From NCBI GenBank assembly GCA_035938215.1, contig DASZHC010000030.1, positions 1 through 25,630 on the forward strand: 25,630 bases of DNA. Direction: 5' to 3'. Of this stretch, positions 16,360 to 24,208 are shown one piece after another; the first letter of the stretch is position 1, and each line of letters starts with the position of its first letter. The position numbers and the translations under genes are program-made. This DNA is from DASZHC01 sp035938215. Its GTDB lineage: Bacteria; Verrucomicrobiota; Verrucomicrobiia; Chthoniobacterales; JAFAMB01. The notes beneath the pieces were generated by a model. It had not been told where the DNA came from. It ran no database searches and saw only the letters and a list, made by a program, of their open reading frames with translations.

Positions 16360-18216
16360 ATGGATGCTGATTTGCAAGCAATGGTCGAGGCAGGCAAACT
16401 CGACGCTAAAGCTGCTGGAGCGCTGGATAAGCTGAAGCCGAACACGTTTTGCCTGCACAAAAGCTGGGGATTTGGCAAGGTCAACAGTTGGAGCCTCTTT
16501 CTAAATCAGATCGTCGTTGATTTTCATTCCAAAAAGAATCATTCGATGCAGTTGCGGTATGCGGCCGAAACGCTTCAACCGCTGGCCGATCAACACATTT
16601 TCGTCCGCCGGGTCAACGAACCCGATGCTCTGCGCGCCCTGGCAGAGAAAGAAATTCCGAAACTTATAGAACTCGTGCTTGAGAGCTTTGGGGGTAAGGC
16701 GACCCAGGATCAGCTTCAGCGGGCGCTCTCGCCGGATATCGTGCCGGAAGGAGAATTCAAGAAGTGGTGGGACAGCGCTAAAAAAACTCTGCGTAAAGAC
16801 GGCCGTTTTACCATTCCGGCCAAGAAGTCTGAATCGATCACGATGCGGGACAGGTCTGTCTCCTTTCTGGACGAGCTCGTCCAATCTTTTCAAAAGGCCC
16901 GGGGCTTGAAAGAGCAGCTAAATCTTCTCGATCAAATCGTGAAGAATTTCGACAGCGAGATTGGAAAAGACGCGGAGTTGCAAACGGTGGTCACTCAAAT
17001 TGAAGAGATCGCCGCACGCAACCTCCGTTTGAATCCGGCCCAGGCTCTTGAACTCATCATTTCCCGCGACGAACTTTGCGCGCGAATTCCCCATCTTAAG
17101 GGAGGTTCACTTTCTCTTTCCGATTTGCTGAAGGAACACGAACACAGGCTTGGAGAAATCGTCTCTCAGGTGTCTTCGAATAAGCAGAGACGCGCGCTGG
17201 CGGAGTTCCCTCAGACATTCCCGGCTGACTGGGTTGCACGCCATTTGACTATTTTACAGAGCGCAGGTTTTCGAATTGTTGCGGAGATTGCCAAGATTCT
17301 TGTGGAACGCGGAGTAACCGAAGAACTTCGACAGTCCCTCAGCCGAGCAATCAAGGAACACTCCATTTCGTCGGACGCTCTTTATTGGCTGTGTAAAGAG
17401 CGCGGCGCCGGGGTTTTCGGAGATTTGCTCGATTTTGAATTGATGACTTCCATCTTGGGCGCTCTCGAACGAGATCAGTTTAAGGAAAACCGGCGAGGAT
17501 CAAAGCTGCATGATTTGCTCATCGACGATAAAGATCTCGTGACGGATATCATGGTCAATACGCCGTCTGCGCAGGCGCGTGACGTAATGCGGCGCATGAT
17601 GTTAACGCCGGCATTTGAAGAGCTGAACAAACGGTCTCTGATGGCGCGGATGATCAAGGTTCACCCAGAGCTGCAGTCGATGCTCACGGGCGATTCTGAA
17701 GAAAAAGTTGAAGCTTTAGTCGTCTCCTGGTCCAGTCTTCAAAAACGAAAAGAAGAGTATGATGATTTGATTTCGAAAAGGATTCCGGAGAATACCAAAG
17801 AGATTGGTATCGCCCGCTCGTACGGAGATCTGCGCGAAAATTTTGAATATAAGGCTGCGAAAGAAATGCAGACGGTATTGATGCGGCGAAAGGCCGAGCT
17901 TGAACAGATGCTGGAAAGAGCGCGCGGGTCAAGTTTCGAAAACGCCGACACCTCTCAAGTCTCTATAGGAACCAAGGTCACCCTTCTGGACTGCGCATCG
18001 GGCGAGACCACAGAGTACAAAATTCTCGGGGCATGGGACAGCGCCCCTGAACAGCACATTGTTTCCTATAAAACGGCGATTGGCCAGGCGTTACTGGGCA
18101 AAAGGATCGGCGACTCCGCCGAATTGCCAACGGAATCGGTTGCACGGCAAGTGGAAATCGTAAACATCGAAGCTTTTGCGACACCTGAGTCAAGCGCTCT
18201 ACAGACGGTTAGCTGA
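16360..18216 (+). CDS. greA: Transcription elongation factor GreA with ~450-residue N-terminal extension
   Basis: The C-terminal ~150 residues are a complete Gre factor, which enters the RNA polymerase secondary channel and stimulates cleavage of backtracked RNA. It has a coiled coil with the acidic tip GDLRENFEYKAAKEMQ (D490, E493) and then the FKBP-like domain (SIGTKVTLLDCASGETTEYK, GQALLGKRIGDSAEL). The first ~450 residues are a mostly helical region of no family I recognise, starting MDADLQAMVEAGKLDAKAAG. E. coli GreA has 158 residues. Chlamydial GreA is likewise about 700 residues, so this looks like a PVC-group form. Start ATG 16360. Enolase follows 72 bases later. Confidence 0.88.
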   Translation: MDADLQAMVEAGKLDAKAAGALDKLKPNTFCLHKSWGFGKVNSWSLFLNQIVVDFHSKKNHSMQLRYAAETLQPLADQHIFVRRVNEPDALRALAEKEIPKLIELVLESFGGKATQDQLQRALSPDIVPEGEFKKWWDSAKKTLRKDGRFTIPAKKSESITMRDRSVSFLDELVQSFQKARGLKEQLNLLDQIVKNFDSEIGKDAELQTVVTQIEEIAARNLRLNPAQALELIISRDELCARIPHLKGGSLSLSDLLKEHEHRLGEIVSQVSSNKQRRALAEFPQTFPADWVARHLTILQSAGFRIVAEIAKILVERGVTEELRQSLSRAIKEHSISSDALYWLCKERGAGVFGDLLDFELMTSILGALERDQFKENRRGSKLHDLLIDDKDLVTDIMVNTPSAQARDVMRRMMLTPAFEELNKRSLMARMIKVHPELQSMLTGDSEEKVEALVVSWSSLQKRKEEYDDLISKRIPENTKEIGIARSYGDLRENFEYKAAKEMQTVLMRRKAELEQMLERARGSSFENADTSQVSIGTKVTLLDCASGETTEYKILGAWDSAPEQHIVSYKTAIGQALLGKRIGDSAELPTESVARQVEIVNIEAFATPESSALQTVS

Positions 18217-18288
18217 ACAATTTTGATTCGTTGCGGTGACCCTTTCATGAGCCTTGCGGCTCGCGGCCGATTCAGGGTAAAGTTTGTT

Positions 18289-19572
18289 ATGTCGCTAACA
18301 ATCATCTCTGATGTCAGAGCCCGACAGGTCCTCGATTCTCGAGGCAATCCGACTGTGGAGGTCGACGTAGAATTAACCAGTGGCGCGGTCGGTCGCGCAA
18401 TCGTTCCAAGCGGCGCAAGCACCGGAGAGCATGAAGCCTGGGAGCTGCGAGACGGGGAAAAGGATAAATATCTTGGCAAGGGAGTTACGAAAGCCGTTGA
18501 AAATGTCGAAGAGAAGATTGCCGATGCAATCGTTGGAATGGATGCTCTCGATCAGGTATCGATCGATAGCGCGATGAACGCGCTGGATGGCACTCCGAAT
18601 AAGAAAGAGCTCGGCGCCAATGCGATCCTTGGAGCCTCGCTCGCGGTCGCGCATGCGGCGGCGGCACAACTTAATCTTCCGCTTTTTCGTTATTTGGGCG
18701 GCCCTAACGCAAAGGTGCTACCGGTTCCGATGATGAATATCATTAACGGTGGAGCTCACTCCGACGCGCCGATCGATTTTCAGGAATTCATGATCATGCC
18801 GAAAGGAGCGCCGACATTCTCCGAAGCGCTTCGATATGGTACCGAAATATTTCACGCCTTGAAAAGTGTTTTGAAGGCCCGAGGACTTTCAACAGCTGTA
18901 GGAGATGAAGGGGGATTCGCGCCAAATCTCACTGGTGTCCTGGACACGTTGGACACGATCTCCAAAGCGGTCGAGAAAGCAGGCTACAAGCTTGGCGAAG
19001 AGATCTTTTTTGCGCTAGATGCCGCCTCCAGCGAGTTCTATGATGCTTCATTGGAGACCTACGTTTTTAAGAAGTCCGATGGCTCAAAAAAGTCGGCCGA
19101 TGAACTGGTCGCGTTTTATGGGGAGCTTTGTTCGAAATATCCGATCGTCTCAATCGAAGATGGCTGTTCGGAAAACGATTGGAGCGGTTGGAAGAAGCTG
19201 ACCGAAGCGCTTGGGGCGAAAGTGCAATTGGTGGGCGATGATCTATTTGTGACAAATGTGAAGTTTTTGCGAAAGGGAATAGAGCAGGGCGTAGCAAATT
19301 CCATTCTGATAAAGGTCAACCAGATCGGATCACTGACGGAGACTTTGGACGCCATCGAATTAGCGAAAGAAAATCGCTACACCGCTGTGATCAGCCATCG
19401 TTCTGGCGAAACAGAGGACACGACTATCGCAGACATTGCCGTAGCCACCAATGCAGGCCAGATAAAGACCGGATCGCTGTCTCGGACGGATCGAATCGCA
19501 AAATACAATCAACTTCTGCGAATCGAGGAAGAACTTGGTGACAACGCTCAGTATGGAGGTAAGATGCGCTGA
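18289..19572 (+). CDS. eno: Enolase
   Basis: Interconverts 2-phosphoglycerate and phosphoenolpyruvate in glycolysis and gluconeogenesis; in many bacteria also a degradosome partner of RNase E. 427 residues, normal length. Conserved parts: ARQVLDSRGNPTVEV, SGASTGEHEAWELRD (substrate loop), GDEGGFAPNL, SIEDGCSENDW and VGDDLFVTN (metal ligands), and the signature LIKVNQIGSLTETLDAI followed by SHRSGETEDTTIAD. ATG 18289 gives the usual N-terminus MSLTIISDVRARQ; the frame is open upstream to 18223, but those residues are not enolase-like. The 72-base gap after greA contains a small hairpin GAGCC-TTGC-GGCTC. Confidence 0.97.
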   Translation: MSLTIISDVRARQVLDSRGNPTVEVDVELTSGAVGRAIVPSGASTGEHEAWELRDGEKDKYLGKGVTKAVENVEEKIADAIVGMDALDQVSIDSAMNALDGTPNKKELGANAILGASLAVAHAAAAQLNLPLFRYLGGPNAKVLPVPMMNIINGGAHSDAPIDFQEFMIMPKGAPTFSEALRYGTEIFHALKSVLKARGLSTAVGDEGGFAPNLTGVLDTLDTISKAVEKAGYKLGEEIFFALDAASSEFYDASLETYVFKKSDGSKKSADELVAFYGELCSKYPIVSIEDGCSENDWSGWKKLTEALGAKVQLVGDDLFVTNVKFLRKGIEQGVANSILIKVNQIGSLTETLDAIELAKENRYTAVISHRSGETEDTTIADIAVATNAGQIKTGSLSRTDRIAKYNQLLRIEEELGDNAQYGGKMR

Positions 19573-19594
19573 GCGATAGCTCGCAGGACATACG

Positions 19595-19921
19595 ATGAGT
19601 TTCGATGAGCCAAGAGATGATTGGATTCGTTCTTTTCTGAACAGAATCGTCTATCTTCTAATCATAGTCGCTGCGTTCATCCTGTTGATCTGTTGGTTCT
19701 TGCCTCTGGTCAAGGAACAACAGCGGCAGCAGCGTGCTCTTCAAGCCTTGAAACAGCAGGTCGAGCAAGAGCGCGCGAAGTACAATAAGGAGAGTAAAAA
19801 ACTTACGCTGCTTCAAAATGACCCGGCATACACTGAATTGCTAGCGCGCGATAAGCTCGACTTGATGAAGCCGGGCGAGACAATTTTTCGCATGGATCCG
19901 GCTCCTGAGCCTGATCACTAA
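19595..19921 (+). CDS. FtsB/DivIC-like septum formation initiator
   Basis: Small bitopic divisome protein that, with FtsL and FtsQ (or FtsL/DivIB), activates septal peptidoglycan synthesis. 108 residues: short cytoplasmic N-terminus (MSFDEPRDDWIRSFLNR), one membrane helix about 18-37 (IVYLLIIVAAFILLICWFL), a coiled coil about 40-75 (KEQQRQQRALQALKQQVEQE) and a compact C-terminal segment with the LLARDKLDLMKPGETIFR block typical of the family. It lies 22 bases after enolase; eno-ftsB neighbourhood is common in many bacteria. A strong terminator follows. Confidence 0.87.
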   Translation: MSFDEPRDDWIRSFLNRIVYLLIIVAAFILLICWFLPLVKEQQRQQRALQALKQQVEQERAKYNKESKKLTLLQNDPAYTELLARDKLDLMKPGETIFRMDPAPEPDH

Positions 19922-19994
19922 CGTAGGTTCCCCTCATCTCATCGAGCCAAATGCGGATCTAACCCGCAAAAATCACGCGAAAGGCGCAACGACG

Positions 19995-20133
19995 AGCTCA
20001 TTGCATTGCGAGCACTTAAACAAACGCTCCGCGGCCTGTTTAAGTGCTTGTTTTTAAAGTAAAAGAATCGGCCCTCCGGAGTAGGGCAGCTCGGGGATCT
20101 GCCCCAACCAAGCGGTGCACCGCGCAATGAGCT
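19995..20133. repeat. Nested multi-hairpin element upstream of sdhC
   Basis: An outer inverted repeat AGCTCATTGC (19995-20004) / GCAATGAGCT (20124-20133) encloses four hairpins in a row. These are the terminator at 20011-20048, GCCCT/AGGGC (20071-20087), GGGG/CCCC (20093-20105) and the perfect palindrome GCGGTGCACCGC (20112-20123). It could be a structured leader RNA of the sdh operon or a palindromic repeat element. No known riboswitch was recognised. Confidence 0.45.
20011..20055 (+). terminator. Rho-independent terminator after eno-ftsB
   Basis: Perfect 12-bp stem AGCACTTAAACA (20011-20022) with TGTTTAAGTGCT (20037-20048), a GC-rich 14-base loop and a T-rich tail TGTTTTT. It lies 90 bases after the ftsB-like gene and separates this operon from sdh. 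Confidence 0.8.
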
Positions 20134-20185
20134 TGAAAAGGTGCATCCTCGCCGATATTTAGAGCTGCAGCTGTCCCCAGTCAAT

Positions 20186-20998
20186 ATGCCGTACGAAAAT
20201 GTGTCATTGAAGCAACGGGCGGCCGGCGAGACCATGCGACGTGATGCATGGTGGGCGCAGCCATTATTCGTGTTCCTCGGCCTTTCAACTTTCATTGTCT
20301 ATTCTACTTGGGCCGCATTTCAAGGAACGCATTACTGGCTCGATCAAAACGGTGCCGACTATCTCTCACCGTTTTATTCGCCCGAAATATTCGGCGGCTC
20401 GCCACACGCGATTTTCGGCGCGAGACCAGCCTGGTGGCCGTTATGGCTTCTATTTTCGCCCGCTCTACTGGTTCTATGGGCCCCGGCTGGCTTTCGGCTG
20501 ACGTGTTACTACTATCGGGGAGCCTACTACAAAGCGTTTTGGGCTGATCCGCCAGCGTGCGCAGTCGGCGAACCGCGAAAGGGATATCCGGGCGAAACCT
20601 CCTTTCCGCTGATCATGCAGAACATTCACCGCTATTTCCTGTATATCGCGGTGCTGTTCATCCTGGTGCTGGCGCACGACGCGTGGAGAGCAATGTGGTT
20701 CAGCGATAGCTCGGGTTCAAAACACTTCGGTCTCGGCGTTGGGACGATCATACTGACGTTGAATGTCTTACTGCTGGGCGGTTACACGTTTGGCTGTCAT
20801 TCCCTTCGCCATTTGGCAGGCGGTTTTTTGGACGAGATTTCCAAATTTCCTGTTTGCGCCAAAAGTTACGCGTGCGTGACCTGTCTGAACCGCCGCCACA
20901 TGCTCTGGGCATGGACGAGCCTGTTCTGGGTCGGATTCAGCGACCTCTATGTGCGTCTCTGCTCAATTGGACTCTGGCACGATTGGAGGATATTGTAG
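20186..20998 (+). CDS. sdhC: Succinate dehydrogenase membrane anchor, Sdh1-type (type F complex II)
   Basis: Single membrane subunit that anchors SdhAB and passes electrons to quinone. From ATG 20186 it has 270 residues and five membrane segments (about 26-46, 83-105, 147-168, 182-202, 237-258), unlike the short heme-b SdhC/SdhD pair. Blocks recalling mycobacterial Sdh1 (Rv0249c type) are STFIVYSTWAAFQ, YLSPFYSPE, DPPACAVGEPRKGYPGET, NIHRYFLYIAV, GCHSLRHLAGG and SDLYVRL. In M. smegmatis Sdh1 this subunit holds a membrane-embedded Rieske-type [2Fe-2S] cluster with two His ligands; candidates here are H148, H164, H205, H209 and C204, C230, C233. Alternative starts are GTG 20141 and ATG 20234. 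sdhA starts about 11 bases downstream. Confidence 0.87.
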   Translation: MPYENVSLKQRAAGETMRRDAWWAQPLFVFLGLSTFIVYSTWAAFQGTHYWLDQNGADYLSPFYSPEIFGGSPHAIFGARPAWWPLWLLFSPALLVLWAPAGFRLTCYYYRGAYYKAFWADPPACAVGEPRKGYPGETSFPLIMQNIHRYFLYIAVLFILVLAHDAWRAMWFSDSSGSKHFGLGVGTIILTLNVLLLGGYTFGCHSLRHLAGGFLDEISKFPVCAKSYACVTCLNRRHMLWAWTSLFWVGFSDLYVRLCSIGLWHDWRIL

Positions 20999-21009
20999 GC
21001 GTTGATTTA

Positions 21010-22905
21010 GTGAACCGGTACACGCCTGAGCCTGCTTGGCCAGGTAAACCCCGGTTTTTTGGCGCTTCTGCAAATCAAGTGAGCAACTACGAGACTCTCG
21101 AATACGACGTGCTTGTTATTGGAGCTGGTGGCGCGGGTTTGCGTGCGGCTATTGAAGCTTCAGCGGCCGGAGTTCGAGTTGGACTAATTTGCAAATCGCT
21201 TCTCGGTAAGGCGCATACCGTGATGGCTGAAGGTGGTATAGCTGCAGCATTAGCGAACGTCGATGACCGCGACAATTGGAGAGTTCACTTCGCCGACACG
21301 ATGCGCGGCGGCCAGTACGTCAACAACTGGCGAATGGCTGAATTGCACGCAAAGGAAGCACCGGAACGGGTTCGTGAACTTGAAGGCTGGGGCGCCGTCT
21401 TCGATCGCACCGCAGACGGAAGAATACTGCAGCGCAATTTCGGCGGTCATCGCTATCCGAGACTCGCTCATGTTGGCGATCGTACCGGCTTGGAATTGAT
21501 CCGCACCCTCCAGGATCACGGAATTCACCAGGGAATTGAAGTCCTCATGGAGCACACAATTGTCACCCTGCTCAAGGATGGTGACTGCGTCGTCGGAGCG
21601 TTCGGTTACGACCGGGAGCGCGGACGATTCAAAGTGTGCAAAGCGAAAGCAATTGTCCTTGCAACGGGTGGGATTGGGCGCGCCTACAAAATCACGAGCA
21701 ACTCCTGGGAGTACACAGGCGACGGACAGTCACTCGCCTATCATGCCGGCGCGGAATTGATCGACATGGAGTTTGTACAGTTTCATCCTACCGGCATGAT
21801 ATGGCCCCCGAGCGTTATGGGAATTCTGGTCACCGAAGGCGTGCGCGGCGAAGGCGGCATCTTACAAAACAATAAAGGTGAACGCTTCATGTTTGCCGGG
21901 ATTCCAGAGGCCTATAAATCTCAAACCGCAGACAATCCGGAAGAAGGATGGCGCTATACACAGGGCGATAAAAATGCGCGTCGGCCACCCGAATTGCTTA
22001 CTCGCGATCACGTCGCGCGATGCATCGTTGAGGAAGTCAAAGCCGGTCGCGGTAGTCCACACGGCGGTGTCTTTCTCGACATTTCGTGGATAAAAGAAAA
22101 GATCCCGAACGCTGTCGAACATATTAAGAAAAAGTTGCCGAGCATGTATCATCAATTTATGCAACTCGCCAACCTCGACATCACCAAGGCGCCAATGGAG
22201 GTCGGGCCTACGACGCACTATATTATGGGTGGCGTGCGGGTGGATGCCGAGACCCAAATGTCCAGTGTGCCAGGGCTGTTCGCAGCCGGCGAAGTGGCCG
22301 CGGGATTGCACGGGTCAAACCGCCTCGGTGGAAACTCGTTGTCCGACCTGCTGGTGTTCGGCAAACGGGCGGGAGAATTTGCTGCAAAATTCAGTAGAGA
22401 ATCCAACGGCGGCGTGATCAGCGACGCGCAGCTCGAAAGATCGGCCCGCGACGTGCTGGAGCCGTTCGAAAATGGCCTAAAATCGCCCGCAAGCGCCGAA
22501 AGCCCCTACCAGGTACAACACGATTTGCAGGAGATAATGCAGAACCTGGTCGGCATTGTGCGTCGCGGAGAGGAGTTGATTCGAGCCCTTGACGAATTGA
22601 ATAAACTTCAGGAACGTGCGCGAAACATCAGCGTCCATGGCCACCGAGAATATAATCCCGGTTGGCACACCGCGATTGATTTGAAGCATCTGCTCACCAT
22701 CTCGGAAGCCATTGCTCGCGCAGCGATCGAACGAAAGGAGAGCCGCGGCGGACATTTTCGCGATGATTTTCCAAACAAAGACGCCGCACAAGGCAAAATG
22801 AATATCGTTCTAAGCAAAGCGCCGGACGGCTCGATGCACCTGGTCCGCGAGCAAATTCCTGAAATGCCAGAGCACCTGAAACAGATCATCGCCGAGATGA
22901 AATGA
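21010..22905 (+). CDS. sdhA: Succinate dehydrogenase flavoprotein subunit
   Basis: Oxidises succinate to fumarate with covalent FAD on the cytoplasmic face of complex II. About 631 residues from GTG 21010. FAD-binding VIGAGGAGLRAA near 36-47; the flavin-attachment histidine H69 in GKAHTVMAEGG; substrate region QFHPTGM; VTEGVRGEGG; and the C-terminal PGLFAAGEVAAGLHGSNRLGGNSL block. The sequence follows mycobacterial Sdh1 SdhA closely (NNWRMAELHAKEAPERV, RNFGGHRYPRLAHVGDRTG) rather than the proteobacterial form. The frame is open far into sdhC; GTG 21010 lies just after the sdhC stop, while GTG 21079 would give an N-terminus closer to the mycobacterial one. No clear ribosome-binding site decides. 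The stop overlaps sdhB (ATGA). Confidence 0.94.
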   Translation: MNRYTPEPAWPGKPRFFGASANQVSNYETLEYDVLVIGAGGAGLRAAIEASAAGVRVGLICKSLLGKAHTVMAEGGIAAALANVDDRDNWRVHFADTMRGGQYVNNWRMAELHAKEAPERVRELEGWGAVFDRTADGRILQRNFGGHRYPRLAHVGDRTGLELIRTLQDHGIHQGIEVLMEHTIVTLLKDGDCVVGAFGYDRERGRFKVCKAKAIVLATGGIGRAYKITSNSWEYTGDGQSLAYHAGAELIDMEFVQFHPTGMIWPPSVMGILVTEGVRGEGGILQNNKGERFMFAGIPEAYKSQTADNPEEGWRYTQGDKNARRPPELLTRDHVARCIVEEVKAGRGSPHGGVFLDISWIKEKIPNAVEHIKKKLPSMYHQFMQLANLDITKAPMEVGPTTHYIMGGVRVDAETQMSSVPGLFAAGEVAAGLHGSNRLGGNSLSDLLVFGKRAGEFAAKFSRESNGGVISDAQLERSARDVLEPFENGLKSPASAESPYQVQHDLQEIMQNLVGIVRRGEELIRALDELNKLQERARNISVHGHREYNPGWHTAIDLKHLLTISEAIARAAIERKESRGGHFRDDFPNKDAAQGKMNIVLSKAPDGSMHLVREQIPEMPEHLKQIIAEMK

Positions 22906-23669
22906 AAACGGCCGTTTTCAAAATCTGGCGGGGTGACGCGAGGGGCGGAGACTTCGTTGAATTCGCCACGGAAATTTCCGAGGGGATGGTTGTGCTCGAC
23001 GCCGTTCATGCGATTCAAGCTAAGCAGGCCAATGATCTAGCCTGCCGATGGAATTGCAAAGCGGGCAAATGTGGTTCCTGCTCAGCTGAAATCAATGGAA
23101 TGCCGAAGCTGATGTGCATGACGCGGCTGGACGCGCTACCGCTCGACAGGCCGGTCACCATCGAGCCGTTGCGAACCTTCCCCTTGATACGCGATTTAGC
23201 CACCGACGTTTCGTGGAATTTTCGCGTAAAGAAGAAAATCAAGAAGTTCAAGCCACGCGCGCCCGACGCGGCGGATGGTACTTGGCGGATATCTCAGACG
23301 GATATCGATCGTGTCCAGGAATTTCGAAAGTGCATCGAGTGTTTCCTTTGCCAAGATGTCTGCCACGTTCTGCGAGATCATCATAAGCACGAAGAATTCG
23401 TCGGCCCGCGCTTTCTGGTTTTTGTCGCGGCGCTCGAGATGCACCCACTCGACACCGAAGACCGGCTGTCAGAATTGAAACAGGCGGGCGGGATCGGTTA
23501 CTGCAACATCACGAAATGCTGCACGAAGGTCTGCCCCGAGAACATCACTATCACAGATAATGCGATTATCCCGATGAAGGAACGCGTGGTAGATGAGTTT
23601 TATGACCCGTTGGGGAAATTGCTTAAGCTATTTCGCCCGAAAGACCTCAAAGGAGAAAATCATGTTTGA
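22902..23669 (+). CDS. sdhB: Succinate dehydrogenase iron-sulfur subunit
   Basis: Carries electrons from the flavin to the membrane subunit through three clusters. 255 residues: ferredoxin-type [2Fe-2S] cysteines C52, C57, C60 and C72 (NCKAGKCGSC and PKLMC), then the C-terminal bicluster domain with C144, C147, C150, C154 (CIECFLCQDVC) and C201, C206/C207, C211 (YCNITKCCTKVCP) for the [4Fe-4S] and [3Fe-4S] centres. All ligands are in place. ATG 22902 overlaps the sdhA stop by four bases. Its stop is overlapped by the next gene, whose ribosome-binding site AAGGAG (about 23650-23655) lies inside sdhB. Confidence 0.96.
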   Translation: MKTAVFKIWRGDARGGDFVEFATEISEGMVVLDAVHAIQAKQANDLACRWNCKAGKCGSCSAEINGMPKLMCMTRLDALPLDRPVTIEPLRTFPLIRDLATDVSWNFRVKKKIKKFKPRAPDAADGTWRISQTDIDRVQEFRKCIECFLCQDVCHVLRDHHKHEEFVGPRFLVFVAALEMHPLDTEDRLSELKQAGGIGYCNITKCCTKVCPENITITDNAIIPMKERVVDEFYDPLGKLLKLFRPKDLKGENHV

Positions 23670-24159
23670 ACTAAAACAGCTTTCCGCAGACGCCATTCCG
23701 GCGGCGCTCGAAAAGGCCTTGCGCTATCGCCTGCTCAACGAACCTGCAGAAGCCGAAAGCATTTGTCACGATGTCTTGCGCATCGATCCGGAGAATCAGC
23801 AAGCTCTGGTGACTCTACTGCTGGCGCTGACCGACCGTTTTGGCACAGGCTATGCCGTGGGAGCTACTCAGGTCCAGGAGGTTCTTTCACGTCTTCGCGA
23901 CGAGTACCAGCGCGCTTACTATGCGGGTATCATCTGCGAGCGCCGGGCGAAAGCGTACCTGCGCCGAGACCACCCGGGGGCTGGCCACGACGCTTACGAA
24001 TTTCTGAGCGAAGCGATGACCTGGTACGAAAAGGCAGAAGCGCTGCGCCCGGCCAAGAATGACGATGCGTTGTTGCACTGGAACACCTGCGCTCGTCTTA
24101 TTATGGGGAACCAACTCACGCCCAGGTTGGAGGAGAAAATCGAGCTCTCGCTGGAATAA
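23662..24159 (+). CDS. Small TPR-like protein translationally coupled to sdhB
   Basis: 165-residue, soluble, helical protein without signal peptide or membrane segment. ATG 23662 overlaps the sdhB stop by eight bases and has an AAGGAG site at good spacing. The first half has TPR-like repeats (AIPAALEKALRYRLLNEPAEAESICHDVLRIDPENQQALVTLLLA), the second half continues with helices (YAGIICERRAKAYLRR, AYEFLSEAMTWYEKAEALRP) and a WNTCARLIM stretch. The exact function is unknown. Its position as fourth gene of the sdh operon and the overlap suggest a job in assembly, maturation or regulation of this complex II, an inference from context only. Convergent with the glycosyltransferase. Confidence 0.8.
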   Translation: MFELKQLSADAIPAALEKALRYRLLNEPAEAESICHDVLRIDPENQQALVTLLLALTDRFGTGYAVGATQVQEVLSRLRDEYQRAYYAGIICERRAKAYLRRDHPGAGHDAYEFLSEAMTWYEKAEALRPAKNDDALLHWNTCARLIMGNQLTPRLEEKIELSLE

Positions 24160-24208
24160 CGCACTCCAGCTAGGATTCTAGTCTGTAGGAAATGGGGGCC
24201 TCGGTGCG

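Noticed and set aside
24160..24208. CTAGAATCCT word (minus strand, 24181-24172) as a fourth partial repeat copy
   Set aside because: Only ten bases match the element end and none of the core follows; the similar ATTCTAGC word after rng (about 11933) is equally short. Chance is sufficient.
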